Assembly: GCF_036194065.1 (NCBI RefSeq)
Contig: NZ_CP108095.1
Span: forward strand, 5,704,001-5,768,000
DNA: 64,000 nucleotides
Direction: 5' to 3'
Source: Streptomyces sp. NBC_00239
GTDB taxonomy: Bacteria > Actinomycetota > Actinomycetes > Streptomycetales > Streptomycetaceae
Under the pieces are notes generated by a model. That model did no database searches. It was not told the DNA's origin and worked only from the letters and a program-made list of their open reading frames with translations. Below are positions 44,192 to 53,811 of the stretch, piece by piece. The translations under genes were made by a program, and so were the position numbers. Numbering within the stretch: the first letter of the stretch is position 1; the number at the start of each line of letters is the position of its first letter.

Positions 44192-44443
44192 ATGACCGCT
44201 GCCGTATCCGTTTCCCCGCCGCAGAAGAAGAAGCTGCCGGCGGGCCTGCCCCGCGAGTGGTACGAGGCGCACAACCGCCGGCTCAAGGCCATGCGCCTGG
44301 CGATATCCCTGCTCGACGCCGGCACTTACGACGCGAAGCGCGCCACCAACCGGAAGATCCGCACGATGGCCGTCCGCACCGGCATCCACCGCCCGTCCAA
44401 CACCACGTGCCGCATGGTCCGAGGCCTGATAGCCGACCGCTGA
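44192..44443 (+). CDS. small basic conserved protein, function unknown
   Basis: The 83-residue basic protein has Lys/Arg-rich stretches (PPQKKKLPAGLPREWYEAHN and TNRKIRTMAVRTGIHRPSN). GGGAGG lies seven bases upstream of the ATG. The helical segment AMRLAISLLDAGTYDAKRA looks compact and could bind nucleic acid, but no named family is recognised. It is divergent from the ArsC-like gene. A long imperfect hairpin at 44456-44510 follows the stop. Confidence 0.7.
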   Translation: MTAAVSVSPPQKKKLPAGLPREWYEAHNRRLKAMRLAISLLDAGTYDAKRATNRKIRTMAVRTGIHRPSNTTCRMVRGLIADR

Positions 44444-44455
44444 CGGATCCGCGCC

Positions 44456-44510
44456 ATGGCCCTCCGGGCGCCGCCGTGCCACGCGCACCGGCGGCCGGCC
44501 CGGAGGCCAT
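44456..44510 (+). terminator. hairpin after the small basic protein gene
   Basis: The arms ATGGCCCTCCGGGCGCCGCC and GGCGGCCGGCCCGGAGGCCA (ending at 44510) form an imperfect stem of about 19 pairs, starting 12 bases after the stop codon. Confidence 0.6.
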
Positions 44511-44555
44511 CCCGGTCCGGCCCGCAGCCGGACCGACGGGGTCCGCCCCCGCCCC

Positions 44556-44883
44556 GCGACACCACCCGCACCCCGGGCGGCGGGGCGAGCACGAAGTGCG
44601 CCATCAGCGCCGACTTCCCCGACCAGGCGGGCGCCCGCCACCACGCGTACGGCCCGGTCCCCGGCGCCCGGCAGAAATCGGCGAGTTCGGCCAGCTCGGC
44701 CTGCCGGTCCCACAGCTCGGGCGGTGCGATCCGGTGCACCTGCTGGAGGTACCCGGACCGTACGGGCGCCGCGAGGTGCTGGACGACGTCGCCGATCAGC
44801 ACCCCGCTGACGGCCACGCTCCCGCCGGCCGCGTGCGCCGTCCCGGTGCGCCGCGCCGCCGCGCCGTGTACGTCCTGCCCCAT
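44556..44883 (-). pseudogene. truncated STAND-type ATP-binding protein gene
   Basis: Starting from an ATG at 44883, the frame gives SVAVSGVLIGDVVQHL, PVRSGYLQQVHRIAPPEL, RQAELAELADFC and a Walker A-like WWRAPAWSGKSALMAHFVL, ending at PPPGVRVVS. This order is that of the N-terminus of large streptomycete STAND/NTPase proteins. Family resemblance ends abruptly near 44556; the remaining codons are Arg/Gly-rich and run into the small upstream gene. A full-length protein would need several hundred more residues. It is most likely a remnant, although a short expressed fragment cannot be excluded. Confidence 0.65.
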
Positions 44884-44945
44884 CCCGGTGCGCCCCTCGG
44901 TCCCCGCGTACACCCGGCGGATCCCGGGCGGGACCCAGCAAAACA

Positions 44946-44985
44946 GCGGGGGCCGCCGACCCACAAGTGGATCGGCGGCCCCCGC
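44946..44985 (-). terminator. glnA terminator hairpin
   Basis: A 14-bp perfect stem pairs GCGGGGGCCGCCGA (44946-44959) with TCGGCGGCCCCCGC (44972-44985), with an extra CCAC/GTGG pairing inside. It lies 46 bases downstream of the glnA stop. Confidence 0.8.
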
Positions 44986-45030
44986 CGGGGTGTTCGTCAC
45001 GCAGCGGCCCGTCGGGCGGGCCGGGTCCGG

Positions 45031-46440
45031 CTAGAGGTCGAAGTAGAGCTCGAACTCGTGCGGGTGCGGGCGCAGCTGGATCGGGGCGATCTCGTGCGTG
45101 CGCTTGTAGTCGATCCAGGTCTCGATGAGGTCGGGGGTGAAGACGCCGCCGGCCAGGAGGTACTCGTGGTCCTCCTCCAGGGCCTTCAGCACGGCCTCGA
45201 GGCTGGTCGGGACCTGCGGCACGGCCGCGTGCTCGTCGGGGGCGAGCTCGTAGAGGTCCTTGTCGATCGGCTCCATCGGCTCGATCTTGTTCTTGACGCC
45301 GTCGAGGCCCGCGAGGAGCAGCGCCGCGAAGGCGAGGTACGGGTTCGAGGACGGGTCCGGCGCGCGGAACTCGACGCGCTTGGCCTTCGGGTTCGAGCCC
45401 GTGATCGGGATGCGCATGGCCGCGGAGCGGTTGCGCTGCGAGTAGACCATGTTGACCGGGGCCTCGAAGCCGGGCACCAGGCGGTGGTAGGAGTTCACCG
45501 TCGGGTTGGTGAACGCCAGCAGCGACGGGGCGTGCTTGAGGATGCCGCCGATGTAGTAGCGGGCGGTGTCCGACAGGCCCGCGTAGCCGGTCTCGTCGTA
45601 GAACAGCGGCTCGCCGCCGGCCCACAGCGACTGGTGCACGTGCATGCCCGAGCCGTTGTCGCCGAAGATCGGCTTCGGCATGAAGGTCGCGGTCTTGCCG
45701 TTGCGCCAGGCGACGTTCTTCACGATGTACTTGAAGAGCATCAGGTCGTCGGCCGCGGCGAGCAGCGTGTTGAACTTGTAGTTGATCTCGGCCTGGCCGC
45801 CGGTGCCCACCTCGTGGTGCTGGCGCTCGACCTGGAGGCCCTGGGCGTCGAGCTCCAGGGAGATCTCGGCGCGCAGGTCGGCGAAGTGGTCGACCGGGGC
45901 GACCGGGAAGTAGCCGCCCTTGTAGCGGACCTTGTAGCCGCGGTTGTTCTCCTCGGAGCCGGTGTTCCAGGCGCCGGCCTCGGAGTCGATGTGGTAGAAG
46001 CCCTCGTTCGCGGAGGTCGCGAAGCGCACGCTGTCGAACACGTAGAACTCGGCCTCGGGGCCGAAGTACGCGGTGTCGGCGATGCCGGTCGAGGCCAGGT
46101 ACGCCTCGGCCTTCTTCGCGATGTTGCGCGGGTCGCGGCTGTAGGCCTCACCCGTGATCGGGTCGTGGATGAAGAAGTTGATGTTGAGCGTCTTGTCCTT
46201 GCGGAACGGGTCCAGACGCGCGGTGGTGATGTCGGCACGCAGCGCCATGTCGGACTCGTGGATCGCCTGGAAGCCGCGGATCGAGGATCCGTCGAAGGCG
46301 AGCTCCTCCGCCGGGTCGAACGCTCGCGCCGGGATGGTGAAGTGCTGCATCACACCAGGCAGGTCGCAGAAGCGGACGTCGACGAACTTGACGTCGTTCT
46401 CCTCGATGTACTGCTTCACTTCGTCGGCGTTCTTGAACAT
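45031..46440 (-). CDS. glnA: glutamine synthetase type I GlnA
   Basis: The 469-residue type I-beta glutamine synthetase is the usual length. It shows [10 protein letters not shown] near 48, [11 protein letters not shown] near 125, [17 protein letters not shown] near 208, [19 protein letters not shown] near 258 and [10 protein letters not shown] near 340. Tyr397 in [10 protein letters not shown] is the canonical adenylylation site, so it should be the GlnE target. It forms glutamine from ammonium and glutamate as a dodecamer in the cytoplasm. A purine-rich AGGAGGAG precedes the ATG. A four-part GlnR box lies 103-140 bases upstream, pointing to activation under nitrogen limitation. Confidence 0.98.
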   Translation of the reverse strand: MFKNADEVKQYIEENDVKFVDVRFCDLPGVMQHFTIPARAFDPAEELAFDGSSIRGFQAIHESDMALRADITTARLDPFRKDKTLNINFFIHDPITGEAYSRDPRNIAKKAEAYLASTGIADTAYFGPEAEFYVFDSVRFATSANEGFYHIDSEAGAWNTGSEENNRGYKVRYKGGYFPVAPVDHFADLRAEISLELDAQGLQVERQHHEVGTGGQAEINYKFNTLLAAADDLMLFKYIVKNVAWRNGKTATFMPKPIFGDNGSGMHVHQSLWAGGEPLFYDETGYAGLSDTARYYIGGILKHAPSLLAFTNPTVNSYHRLVPGFEAPVNMVYSQRNRSAAMRIPITGSNPKAKRVEFRAPDPSSNPYLAFAALLLAGLDGVKNKIEPMEPIDKDLYELAPDEHAAVPQVPTSLEAVLKALEEDHEYLLAGGVFTPDLIETWIDYKRTHEIAPIQLRPHPHEFELYFDL

Positions 46441-46542
46441 CCAACTCCTCCTACTCCCGACCCCCCGGGCAGGGGCGGGCTGCATAGCTCGTGGTGCGTC
46501 CAGTGCGGTGGCGCACGCTGGTCCCGACCATAGGCACGCGGG

Positions 46543-46580
46543 ATTTCTCAAGCATGACCCATTTGTTTCGCACAAGTTAA
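46543..46580 (-). promoter_or_regulatory. GlnR-box array upstream of glnA
   Basis: Read on the minus strand the boxes are TTAAC, GAAAC, GTCAT and GAAAT with exactly six bases between each. This fits the GlnR consensus gTnAC-n6-GaAAC twice, with one mismatch each in the first, third and fourth boxes. It is the expected position for S. coelicolor-type glnA control. Confidence 0.85.
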
Positions 46581-46639
46581 CCAGGGCCGGGCCGAGGGGG
46601 CCCCGAGGGCGCGTCCGACGCTCCGGGTACCGTGGTCGG

Positions 46640-47107
46640 GTGGACAACAGGCAAGCAATCGGATCCTGGCTTTCCGGCCCCCGCAAGACCGCCGAGGACA
46701 TGGGTGTCGACTTCGGATACCCGGGCGAGCAGCTCGGGCTGCCGCGGCAGGGACCGGGTTCGGTCGCGAAGTTCGGCCGCCGCCTGGCCGCACTCGCCAT
46801 CGACTGGGTGGCCTGCCAGCTGATCGCATACGGGCTGATCACCGGCGGTGACATGGCCGGCACGGGCAACTGGACCCTGGGCCTCTTCGTCGCGCTGGCC
46901 ATCCTGACCGTGGGTACGGTCGGCTTCACTCCCGGCAAGCGGATCGTCGGCCTCCGGGTCGTTTCCGAGGCCGGCGGCCGGCTCGGCTTCGGCCGGGTGG
47001 TGCTCCGCACGCTCCTGCTGGCCCTGGTCGTGCCGGCGGTGGTCTGGGACCGCGACGGCCGCGGTCTGCACGACCGCCTCGCGCGCGCCGTCCAGGTCCG
47101 CATCTAG
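46640..47107 (+). CDS. RDD-family membrane protein
   Basis: The 155-residue protein starts at a GTG followed by [21 protein letters not shown]. The RDD domain shows [20 protein letters not shown] (the Arg-Asp pair), a second helix ([15 protein letters not shown]), [14 protein letters not shown] and the closing [21 protein letters not shown] proteins are small membrane proteins of mostly unknown function, some linked to ion exchange. It is divergent from glnA and ends at a strong terminator. The same neighbour order occurs in other streptomycetes. Confidence 0.9.
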   Translation: MDNRQAIGSWLSGPRKTAEDMGVDFGYPGEQLGLPRQGPGSVAKFGRRLAALAIDWVACQLIAYGLITGGDMAGTGNWTLGLFVALAILTVGTVGFTPGKRIVGLRVVSEAGGRLGFGRVVLRTLLLALVVPAVVWDRDGRGLHDRLARAVQVRI

Positions 47108-47124
47108 AACCTCGGGCCACGTCG

Positions 47125-47166
47125 TACGAGAGGGCCCCGGACCGACTGGTCCGGGGCCCTCTCGTA
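47125..47166. terminator. bidirectional terminator between RDD and DUF4191 genes
   Basis: A 19-bp perfect stem, TACGAGAGGGCCCCGGACC (47125-47143) with its complement at 47148-47166, has a 4-base loop. It is placed between two convergent genes. Confidence 0.9.
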
Positions 47167-47230
47167 TGCAAAGCGGGTCAGCGTATGAGTGTGGTGCGCG
47201 GTGGAGCGGTGCTGCGGGGTGCGGTGCGGG

Positions 47231-47929
47231 TCAGCGCATCTTTCCGCCGCGGGGCATCTTCATGCCCTTCGGCATGGGGCCCTTCGGCAGCGGCATGTTG
47301 CTCATCAGGTCGCCCATCGCGCGCAGCCGGTCGTTGGTCGCGGTGATCTGGCCGCCGGCCAGCACGCGCGGGAACTTCAGCAGCGTGGTGCGGACCTTCT
47401 TGAGGGGGACCTCGCCCTCGCCGTTGCCGACGATGATGTCGTGCACCGGGACGTCGGGGACGACGCGCGCCATGCGCTTCTTCTCGGCGGCCAGCAGGGT
47501 CTTCACCCGGTTCGGGTTGCCCTCGGCGACCAGCACGATGCCGGCCTTGCCGACCGCGCGGTGCACGATGTCCTGGCTGCGGTTCATGGCGACCGCCGGG
47601 GTCGTGGTCCAGCCCCGCCCGACGTTCTCCAGTACGGCCGCGGCCGCGCCCGGCTGGCCCTCCATCTGCCCGAAGGCCGCCTGCTCGGCACGTCGTCCGA
47701 AGACGATCGCCATCGCCAGGAACGCCACCAGGAAGCCCAGGATGCCCAGGTAGACCGGGTGCCCGATCAGGAAGCCGATCCCGAGGAAGACGCCGAGGGT
47801 GATGATGCCGATGCCCGCGACGATCAGCCCGACCTTGGGGTCGGCCTTTCGGGTCATCTTGTACGTCAGTGCGATCTGCTTGAGTCGCCCGGGGTTCGCA
47901 GCGGCAGCTGCGTTTGCCTTCCTCGCCAT
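47231..47929 (-). CDS. DUF4191 family membrane protein
   Basis: The 232-residue protein begins MARKANAAAAANPGRLKQIA and has two membrane helices (about 35-55 and 60-78). A cytoplasmic domain follows with ENVGRGWTTTPAVAMNRSQDIVHRAVGKAGIVLVAEG (about 100-137). A Met/Pro/Lys/Gly tail (PMPKGMKMPRGGKMR) closes the protein. DUF4191 genes sit beside lipA across actinobacteria, but the function is unknown. It lies downstream of the lip genes on the same strand. Confidence 0.9.
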   Translation of the reverse strand: MARKANAAAAANPGRLKQIALTYKMTRKADPKVGLIVAGIGIITLGVFLGIGFLIGHPVYLGILGFLVAFLAMAIVFGRRAEQAAFGQMEGQPGAAAAVLENVGRGWTTTPAVAMNRSQDIVHRAVGKAGIVLVAEGNPNRVKTLLAAEKKRMARVVPDVPVHDIIVGNGEGEVPLKKVRTTLLKFPRVLAGGQITATNDRLRAMGDLMSNMPLPKGPMPKGMKMPRGGKMR

Positions 47930-47948
47930 GTAGCGAAGTTTACGTGGC

Positions 47949-48137
47949 TTACGGCGTACGGGAAGCCGCGGCCTCGAGTACGTGCTCGGTTTCGACCCGG
48001 TCGTGGGCCCGTCGGCGGTCCTCCAGGACCGCGGTCCAGGCGTTGCGGCGGGCCGTGCGCATGAGCAGGGACTCCACCGCCCGGAAGGCGTCGGAGACTC
48101 TCGGGACGGCGATGGCGTGTACAGGCGCGGCCTGCAT
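47949..48137 (-). CDS. small conserved-looking protein between lipA and DUF4191 genes
   Basis: The 62-residue protein MQAAPVHAIAVPRVSDAFRA... is mostly helical and Arg/Ala-rich (SLLMRTARRNAWTAVLEDRR). GAGAAGGG lies nine bases upstream of the ATG. A gene of this size occupies the same place in S. coelicolor (SCO2195) as I recall. No domain or function is evident. It ends 19 bases before the DUF4191 start, so the two may be co-transcribed. Confidence 0.65.
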   Translation of the reverse strand: MQAAPVHAIAVPRVSDAFRAVESLLMRTARRNAWTAVLEDRRRAHDRVETEHVLEAAASRTP

Positions 48138-48271
48138 GGTGTCGATCCCTTCTCAGGTGCTGCATGCGGTGTGTGCATCAAGCATCACTGAACGGTGTTA
48201 CCAGCGCGTGACCGGCCGGTCAAACGGTGATGAAACCTTGACGGGAAGCGGTCAGAGGCGCGTCAAATACG

Positions 48272-48322
48272 GAAGCGGCCCGTCCACACCCTCCACCTGG
48301 GAGAGTGCGGACGGGCCGCTTC
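48272..48322 (-). terminator. lipA terminator hairpin
   Basis: A 14-bp perfect stem pairs GAAGCGGCCCGTCC (48272-48285) with GGACGGGCCGCTTC (48309-48322), about 100 bases beyond the lipA stop. Confidence 0.7.
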
Positions 48323-48418
48323 GCCACGGCGTTACTGCCGGGTAGTATCTTGTGCGCCAATTCACACGCCCTCCGGGCGCGGGATCGAGCGCGGATCGAG
48401 CGGTGGCTCGGGTCGGGA

Positions 48419-49369
48419 TCAGACGCTCTGCGCGCGCTTCTCCATCGCCTGCTGGTACAGCCGGCCCGCGCGGTACGAGGAGCGGACCAGGGGGCCCGAC
48501 ATCACGCCGGAGTAGCCGATCTCCTCGGCCTCCTTCGCGAGCTCGACGAACTCCGCCGGCTTCACCCAGCGCTCGACGGGGTGGTGCCGCGGCGAGGGCC
48601 GCAGGTACTGCGTGATCGTGATCAGCTCGCAGCCCGCCTCGTGGAGGTCCTTCAGCGCCTGGCTGACCTCCTCGCGCTCCTCGCCCATGCCGAGGATCAG
48701 GTTCGACTTGGTCACCAGGCCGTACTCGCGGGCCTTGGTGATCACGTCGAGCGAGCGCTCGTACCGGAAGCCGGGGCGGATCCGCTTGAAGATGCGGGGC
48801 ACCGTCTCCACGTTGTGCGCGAAGACCTCGGGGCGGGAGGCGAAGACCTCTTCGAGGAGCTCCGGGACCGCGTTGAAGTCGGGGGCCAGCAGCTCGACCT
48901 TGGTGTGGCCGGTGGCGCGGCCGGCGGTCTGCTCGTGGATCTGGCGCACGGTCTCCGCGTACAGCCAGGCACCGCCGTCGGCCAGGTCGTCGCGGGCGAC
49001 GCCGGTGATCGTGGCGTAGTTCAGGTCCATCGTGACCACGGACTCGCCGACGCGTCGGGGCTCGTCCCGGTCCAGGGCCTCGGGCTTGCCCGTGTCGATC
49101 TGGCAGAAGTCGCAGCGCCGGGTGCACTGGTCGCCGCCGATGAGGAAGGTGGCCTCGCGGTCTTCCCAGCATTCGTAGATGTTCGGACAGCCGGCCTCCT
49201 GGCACACGGTGTGCAGCCCCTCGCCCTTCACGAGGTTCTGCATCTTCGTGTACTCGGGACCCATCTTCGCCCGGGTCTTGATCCACTCGGGCTTGCGCTC
49301 GATGGGGGTCTGGGCGTTACGGACCTCGAGGCGCAGCATCTTGCGTCCGTCGGGTGCGACTGCGGACAC
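48419..49369 (-). CDS. lipA: lipoyl synthase LipA
   Basis: The 316-residue radical SAM enzyme shows the auxiliary cluster motif [12 protein letters not shown] (about 57-68) and the radical SAM cluster CTRRCDFCQ (about 83-91). It inserts two sulfur atoms into protein-bound octanoyl groups to make lipoyl cofactors for the pyruvate and 2-oxoglutarate dehydrogenases and glycine cleavage. GTG 49369 gives the usual actinobacterial N-terminus ([19 protein letters not shown]), with GAGGGAG upstream. It follows lipB after 110 bases on the same strand; aceE further along encodes part of one client complex. Confidence 0.97.
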   Translation of the reverse strand: MSAVAPDGRKMLRLEVRNAQTPIERKPEWIKTRAKMGPEYTKMQNLVKGEGLHTVCQEAGCPNIYECWEDREATFLIGGDQCTRRCDFCQIDTGKPEALDRDEPRRVGESVVTMDLNYATITGVARDDLADGGAWLYAETVRQIHEQTAGRATGHTKVELLAPDFNAVPELLEEVFASRPEVFAHNVETVPRIFKRIRPGFRYERSLDVITKAREYGLVTKSNLILGMGEEREEVSQALKDLHEAGCELITITQYLRPSPRHHPVERWVKPAEFVELAKEAEEIGYSGVMSGPLVRSSYRAGRLYQQAMEKRAQSV

Positions 49370-49479
49370 GACCGGCTCCCTCTGACTTCGATTGTTCGGC
49401 GCCCACCAGGGTACGCCCGTAATTCGTACGCTCTTACGTCCGGCCAACCTGGGAGTGCACGACGGCATTCCCGGAGGGC

Positions 49480-50280
49480 TCAGGTGCTCGCCGGCTGCTC
49501 GACCGCGCGGGGGCGCAGCTCGGCCTTCTCCAGGACGTCCTTCAGGTGGCGTTCCGCGACGGGGAGCACCTCCTCGATGGTCAGGTCGCGGCCCAGTTCG
49601 GCCGCGAGCGAGGTCACACCGGCGTCCCGGATCCCGCAGGGGATGATCCGGTCGAACCAGGTGCTGTCGGGGTTCACGTTCAGCGCGAAGCCGTGCATCG
49701 TGACGCCCTTGGCGACGCGGATGCCGATGGCGGCGAGCTTGCGGTCCTCGCGGCGCTGGCCGGCGTTGGACGGCGCGTACTCGGGGCCGTTGAGCCGCGG
49801 GTCGAACTCCTCGTCCGTCAGCCGCGGGTCGAAGTCGAGGGAGAGGCCGCCGAGCGACGGGCGCTCCTCGACCGGGTCGCCCAGCACCCAGACGCCGGAG
49901 CGCCCTTCGACGCGGGTGGTCTCGACGCCGAAGTCGGCGGCGGTGCGGATCAGGGCGTCCTCCAGGCGGCGGACGTGGGCGACCACGTCCACCGGCCGCG
50001 GCAGCTTCATGATCGGGTAGCCGACCAGCTGGCCCGGGCCGTGCCAGGTGATCTTGCCGCCGCGGTCCACGTCGACGACGGGGGTGCCGTCGAGGGGCCG
50101 CTCGTTGTCGGCGGTGCGCCGGCCCGCGGTGTACACCGGCGGGTGCTCCACCAGCAGGCAGGTGTCGTCGATCTCGTCGGCGAAGCGCGCCGCGTGCACC
50201 CGGCGCTGCTCTTCCCACGCCTCGGTGTACTCGACGGATTCCGGCCCGAAGCCCAGACGGACAAACCGCAGCTCAGACAC
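49480..50280 (-). CDS. lipB: octanoyltransferase LipB
   Basis: The 266-residue lipoyl(octanoyl) transferase has conserved [11 protein letters not shown] (about 45-55), [17 protein letters not shown] (about 74-90) and [18 protein letters not shown] with the active-site lysine (about 180). The catalytic cysteine is in [14 protein letters not shown] (about 212). It moves octanoyl groups from acyl carrier protein onto apo-lipoyl domains, the step before LipA. It starts at GTG 50280. It is upstream of lipA and probably in the same operon. Confidence 0.97.
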   Translation of the reverse strand: MSELRFVRLGFGPESVEYTEAWEEQRRVHAARFADEIDDTCLLVEHPPVYTAGRRTADNERPLDGTPVVDVDRGGKITWHGPGQLVGYPIMKLPRPVDVVAHVRRLEDALIRTAADFGVETTRVEGRSGVWVLGDPVEERPSLGGLSLDFDPRLTDEEFDPRLNGPEYAPSNAGQRREDRKLAAIGIRVAKGVTMHGFALNVNPDSTWFDRIIPCGIRDAGVTSLAAELGRDLTIEEVLPVAERHLKDVLEKAELRPRAVEQPAST

Positions 50281-50392
50281 CGCAGCGCCTCCTCGTAGAA
50301 CCTGCTGTGTGCATCCATCGCACTCGGCAAGGGTACGGCGGCGCCCGTTCCGGTGGCAGGGGGGTCTCGGTCGGCGGGGTCTACGACTACGG

Positions 50393-50683
50393 CTACGGCG
50401 TCGGCGGGGGCGCGGGCGCGGGCTGCGCCGGCCGCGGGGGCCGTGGCGGCCGGGCGGTCCGGCGGCCGCGCGGCCGGTCCGGGTCCTCGTCGGCGCGCGG
50501 CAGCCGCCGGTGGCCCTCGGAGTGGTCGTTCACCCAGCCGCAGACCCCGCAGGCGTACCGGCCGTCGAGTCCCGCGATCAGCGTCCCGCAGCGCCGGCAC
50601 TCCGCCTCCGTGATCTCCGGTGCGGACAGCGGGCTCCCGCGGTCGGACTCCGGTGCGGGGGCGGTCGGATCGTGCGCGGTCAT
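50393..50683 (-). CDS. small zinc-ribbon protein
   Basis: The 96-residue protein has a four-cysteine zinc ribbon, [20 protein letters not shown] (about 29-48), followed by [12 protein letters not shown] and a Pro/Arg-rich tail ([19 protein letters not shown]) that is probably disordered. The role could be nucleic acid or protein binding; no family is certain. ATG 50683 was chosen because it leaves a short tail before the ribbon. It lies upstream of lipB on the same strand, 112 bases away, and is divergent from the TPR regulator gene. Confidence 0.7.
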   Translation of the reverse strand: MTAHDPTAPAPESDRGSPLSAPEITEAECRRCGTLIAGLDGRYACGVCGWVNDHSEGHRRLPRADEDPDRPRGRRTARPPRPPRPAQPAPAPPPTP

Positions 50684-50857
50684 GCCGCGCAGCGTACGCG
50701 GGGCACCCGGGGTGATCCGTAAAGGGGCCTCCCGGTTCTTCGCACGATCGGATGAATGTGGGGCAGAGGGGGCGGCAAGTGCGGAGTTGGCCGCTACATT
50801 CACGCCGTTCATCAGGGCCGGGACTCCGGTCCGGCAAGTCAGGAGACCGTGGAGCCG

Positions 50858-52300
50858 ATGACGGAACGACCCCCGCAGCGTGTCCCCAACCGGCAGCTTG
50901 CGGCGCTGATCGCGGAAGCGGGTTTCTCCAACGCCGGGCTCGCCCGCCGGGTCGATCAGCTAGGCCTGGAGCACGGTCTCGACCTGCGCTACGACAAGAC
51001 CTCCGTGACCCGCTGGCTGCGCGGCCAGCAGCCGCGCGGCACGACCCCCGCGCTGATCGCGGAGGTCTTCACCCGGCGGCTCGGCCGCCGGCTGTCCGCC
51101 CAGGACCTGGGCCTGGACGCGTGCGCCCCGGTCTACGCGGGCCTGGAGTTCGCGGCCACCCCCGAAGAGGCCGTGGACATCGCGAGCGGCCTGTGGCGCA
51201 AGGACTCCGGCAGCCACGCCGAACTGCGGAAGATCGCCTTCACCCCCGCCGGGCTGGTGGTCCCCAGCCGCGACTGGCTGATCGGCCGGGCCGACGAGCG
51301 GGTCGGCCGCGGCGACGCCCCGCCGGCCGTGCGGGTGCCCGGCCAGCCCCGGACCGCCGCCGTGCCCCGGCAGCGGCAGATCGACCGCGGCCCCGGACAG
51401 CGGGTCACCGGCGGCGACATCGCCGCCCTGCGCTCGGTCTCCGAGCTGTTCCGCGCCCTGGACCACGCCTACGGCGGCGGCCACGCCCGGCAGGCCCTGG
51501 TGCGGTACCTGGAACACGAGGCCGAGCCGATGCTCCGCGGCACCTACGGAGAGACCACCGGGCGGCGGCTGTTCGCCGCCGCCGCCGACCTGACCCGGCT
51601 GGCCGGCTGGACCTCGTACGACATCGCGGCGCACGGGCTCGCCCAGCGCTACTACGTGCAGGCGCTGCGGCTCGCGCAGGCTGCGGGGGACCGGGCGTAC
51701 GGCGCGTACGTGCTGGTCACCATGAGCAGGCAGGCCGTCTACCTCGGACACGGCCGGGAGGCCGTCCAGCTGGCCCGGGTCGCCCAGCAGGGCGTCGGCT
51801 CGGGCGCCCCGCCGGTGGTCCAGGCGCTGCTGCACGCGGCGGAGGCGCGCGGGCACGGGGTGCTCGGCGAGGTCCGGGCCTGCACCGCCTCGCTGGTCCG
51901 GGCCGAACGCGCGCTGGGCGCGGCCCGGCCCGGCGACGACACGCCGCACTGGGCGAGGTCCTTCGACGAGGCGCACCTCGCGGACGAGTTCGGCCACTGC
52001 CACCGGGACCTCCAGCAGTACCGGGCCTCGGCCCAGCACGCCGAGCGCTCCCTGCAACTGCGCTCGCCCGCCTACGCCCGCTCCCGGCTGTTCTGCCGGA
52101 TCGTGCTGGCCACGGCCCGGCTGGGCCTCGGCGAACTCGACCAGGCGTGCGCGCTGGGGGCCGAAGCGGCCCAGCAGGCCATGGAGATGCGCTCCGCGCG
52201 GGCGGTGGAGTACGTACGCGACTTCGAACGCCGGCTGGAGCCCTACCGGGACGCCACGGCAGTACGCAACTACCGCGACCGGGTGGCCGCCCTGCTGTAG
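50858..52300 (+). CDS. NsdA-like regulator with N-terminal helix-turn-helix and TPR-like repeats
   Basis: The 480-residue protein opens with a DNA-binding-like segment (RQLAALIAEAGFSNAGLARRVDQLG, then YDKTSVTRWLRGQQP at about 40-54). Helical repeats that look like degenerate TPRs follow (about 200-470; YVQALRLAQAAGDRAYGAYV, LLHAAEARGHGVLGEV). It resembles streptomycete regulators such as NsdA that control development and antibiotics, but direct orthology is not claimed. AGGAG and GGAG precede ATG 50858. It stands alone and is divergent from the zinc-ribbon gene. Confidence 0.8.
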   Translation: MTERPPQRVPNRQLAALIAEAGFSNAGLARRVDQLGLEHGLDLRYDKTSVTRWLRGQQPRGTTPALIAEVFTRRLGRRLSAQDLGLDACAPVYAGLEFAATPEEAVDIASGLWRKDSGSHAELRKIAFTPAGLVVPSRDWLIGRADERVGRGDAPPAVRVPGQPRTAAVPRQRQIDRGPGQRVTGGDIAALRSVSELFRALDHAYGGGHARQALVRYLEHEAEPMLRGTYGETTGRRLFAAAADLTRLAGWTSYDIAAHGLAQRYYVQALRLAQAAGDRAYGAYVLVTMSRQAVYLGHGREAVQLARVAQQGVGSGAPPVVQALLHAAEARGHGVLGEVRACTASLVRAERALGAARPGDDTPHWARSFDEAHLADEFGHCHRDLQQYRASAQHAERSLQLRSPAYARSRLFCRIVLATARLGLGELDQACALGAEAAQQAMEMRSARAVEYVRDFERRLEPYRDATAVRNYRDRVAALL

Positions 52301-52440
52301 CCCGAGGCGGTCCCCGGGGACCCGGGGCCTGGCTGGCGGGCGGGTCCCCGCCCCCCAGCGCCGGCTCCGCCCGGCGGGGGTGGAGCCGGGGACGGCGGGG
52401 CGGGGTCCGGACGGCCCGGGTCGGGCCCGGGGCTGCGCGG

Positions 52441-53712
52441 TCAGGCGGCGGCCGGGACGGCCAGCCGGGGTGGTACGGCCGGGACGCCCAGGTCGCGCAG
52501 CACCGCGTGCGAGGCGCGGCGCGCCGAGTGCAGGGCGCCCTGCACCGTGTTGAGGTCCCGGTGGTCGCCGCACACGTACAGGCCCGCCAGTACCCGCACC
52601 CGCCGGTGCACCTCCTGCGGCGGCGGCATCGCCGGTACGGCCTCGGGCGTGTGGTGGACGGCCAGCAGTTCCCAGTCCGCCGTGGAGGCCCCGTACAGGG
52701 CCCCCAGCTGCGCCCGCACCTCCCGCTCGGACGGCTCGGCGCCCAGCACCGTGGAGGTGATCAGGGTGCGGCCGCGCGGCGCCCGCGACGGGTCGACGGC
52801 GCTCATCACCGCGGTGTGCGCGACCGGTCCGCGCCGGTCGCCGTCGATCAGCAGGGCGGTGTCGAGGGCCGGCGCCGACGGCGCGGTGTGGTGCAGCACG
52901 GTGACCGGGTGGAAGTCCGGCACCCGCAGCCCCGGCAGCAGGTCGGCGGCGGCCCGCGCCCCGGTGGCCAGCAGCACGGACCGGCAGCGGAACACGCCGT
53001 GCTCCTCGGTGGTCACCGCGCTCGTGGACACCGAACGGACCCGGACGCCCGTGTGGACGGTGCCCGGTGGCAGTCCCGCGGCCAGCAGGGCGGGCAGTTG
53101 CGCCGCGCCGCCCTCCGGCACCGCGAGCCGGCCCAGGGCGAACGCCCGCAGCGCGAGGTCCGCGCACCGCCGCGAGGTGGTCAGCTCCGGATCGCCGAGC
53201 AGTGAGGTCAGCAGGGGGCGCAGGACGCCGTGGAAGGTGCGTGGCAGGGCGGCCGCGGCGGTCCGGTCCGGCCGGGCCAGCAGCCGGTCCTCCGGGGTGG
53301 CCGCGAGCCGGCCCAGCGCGGCGCTCAGCCGGGCCTGGTCGAGGGAGCGGCTGGCCAGCGCCCGGGCGGCGGTACGGGCCCCCGGGCCGACCCGCCCCCG
53401 GCTGCCGGGCGGCGTCACGACCAGCCGGCGGCCCTCGCTCTGCACGAGGACCCCCGGCGCGAAGGTCCGCAGCCGCAGGTCCGCGAGTGCGGCGGTGCGG
53501 CCGAGTTCCGGGGACGAGGTGGTGAGCAGGTGCCCCGTCCGGTCGAGCAGGAAGCCGTCGATCTCGTCCGTGGCCATCCGGCCGCCGGACGCCGGGCCCG
53601 CCTCCAGGACGGTGACGGTGATGCCGGAACTGATCAGGTGGTGCGCGGCCGACAGTCCCGAGACTCCGGCTCCGACAATGACTACGTCCGCGTGGTGTGC
53701 GCTGCTGAGCAC
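52441..53712 (-). CDS. FAD-dependent oxidoreductase (amine oxidase/phytoene dehydrogenase-like)
   Basis: The 423-residue flavoprotein has the N-terminal dinucleotide motif VVIVGAGVSGLSAAHHL (about 10-26) and GPASGGRMATDEIDGF for FAD binding. The C-terminal GLYVCGDHRDLNTVQGALHS helps hold the flavin. The family includes amine oxidases and carotenoid desaturases; the substrate cannot be told. GTG 53712 has GGGGAGGGG seven bases upstream. It is convergent with the TPR regulator; a 183-base gap, part of which is repetitive, separates it from the epimerase gene. Confidence 0.88.
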   Translation of the reverse strand: MLSSAHHADVVIVGAGVSGLSAAHHLISSGITVTVLEAGPASGGRMATDEIDGFLLDRTGHLLTTSSPELGRTAALADLRLRTFAPGVLVQSEGRRLVVTPPGSRGRVGPGARTAARALASRSLDQARLSAALGRLAATPEDRLLARPDRTAAAALPRTFHGVLRPLLTSLLGDPELTTSRRCADLALRAFALGRLAVPEGGAAQLPALLAAGLPPGTVHTGVRVRSVSTSAVTTEEHGVFRCRSVLLATGARAAADLLPGLRVPDFHPVTVLHHTAPSAPALDTALLIDGDRRGPVAHTAVMSAVDPSRAPRGRTLITSTVLGAEPSEREVRAQLGALYGASTADWELLAVHHTPEAVPAMPPPQEVHRRVRVLAGLYVCGDHRDLNTVQGALHSARRASHAVLRDLGVPAVPPRLAVPAAA

Positions 53713-53811
53713 GTGCCCCTCCCCGAGGTCGGCGCGGCTGGTGGGGAACCTCCTTCCCCCAACGGGCTTCGGAAATACCCGCGTTCGGCACGTGAATGGG
53801 CGCAAGTCCGG

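Noticed and set aside
44946..44985. A riboswitch or sRNA near glnA
   Set aside because: The structure is a simple hairpin after the stop codon and is best explained as a terminator.
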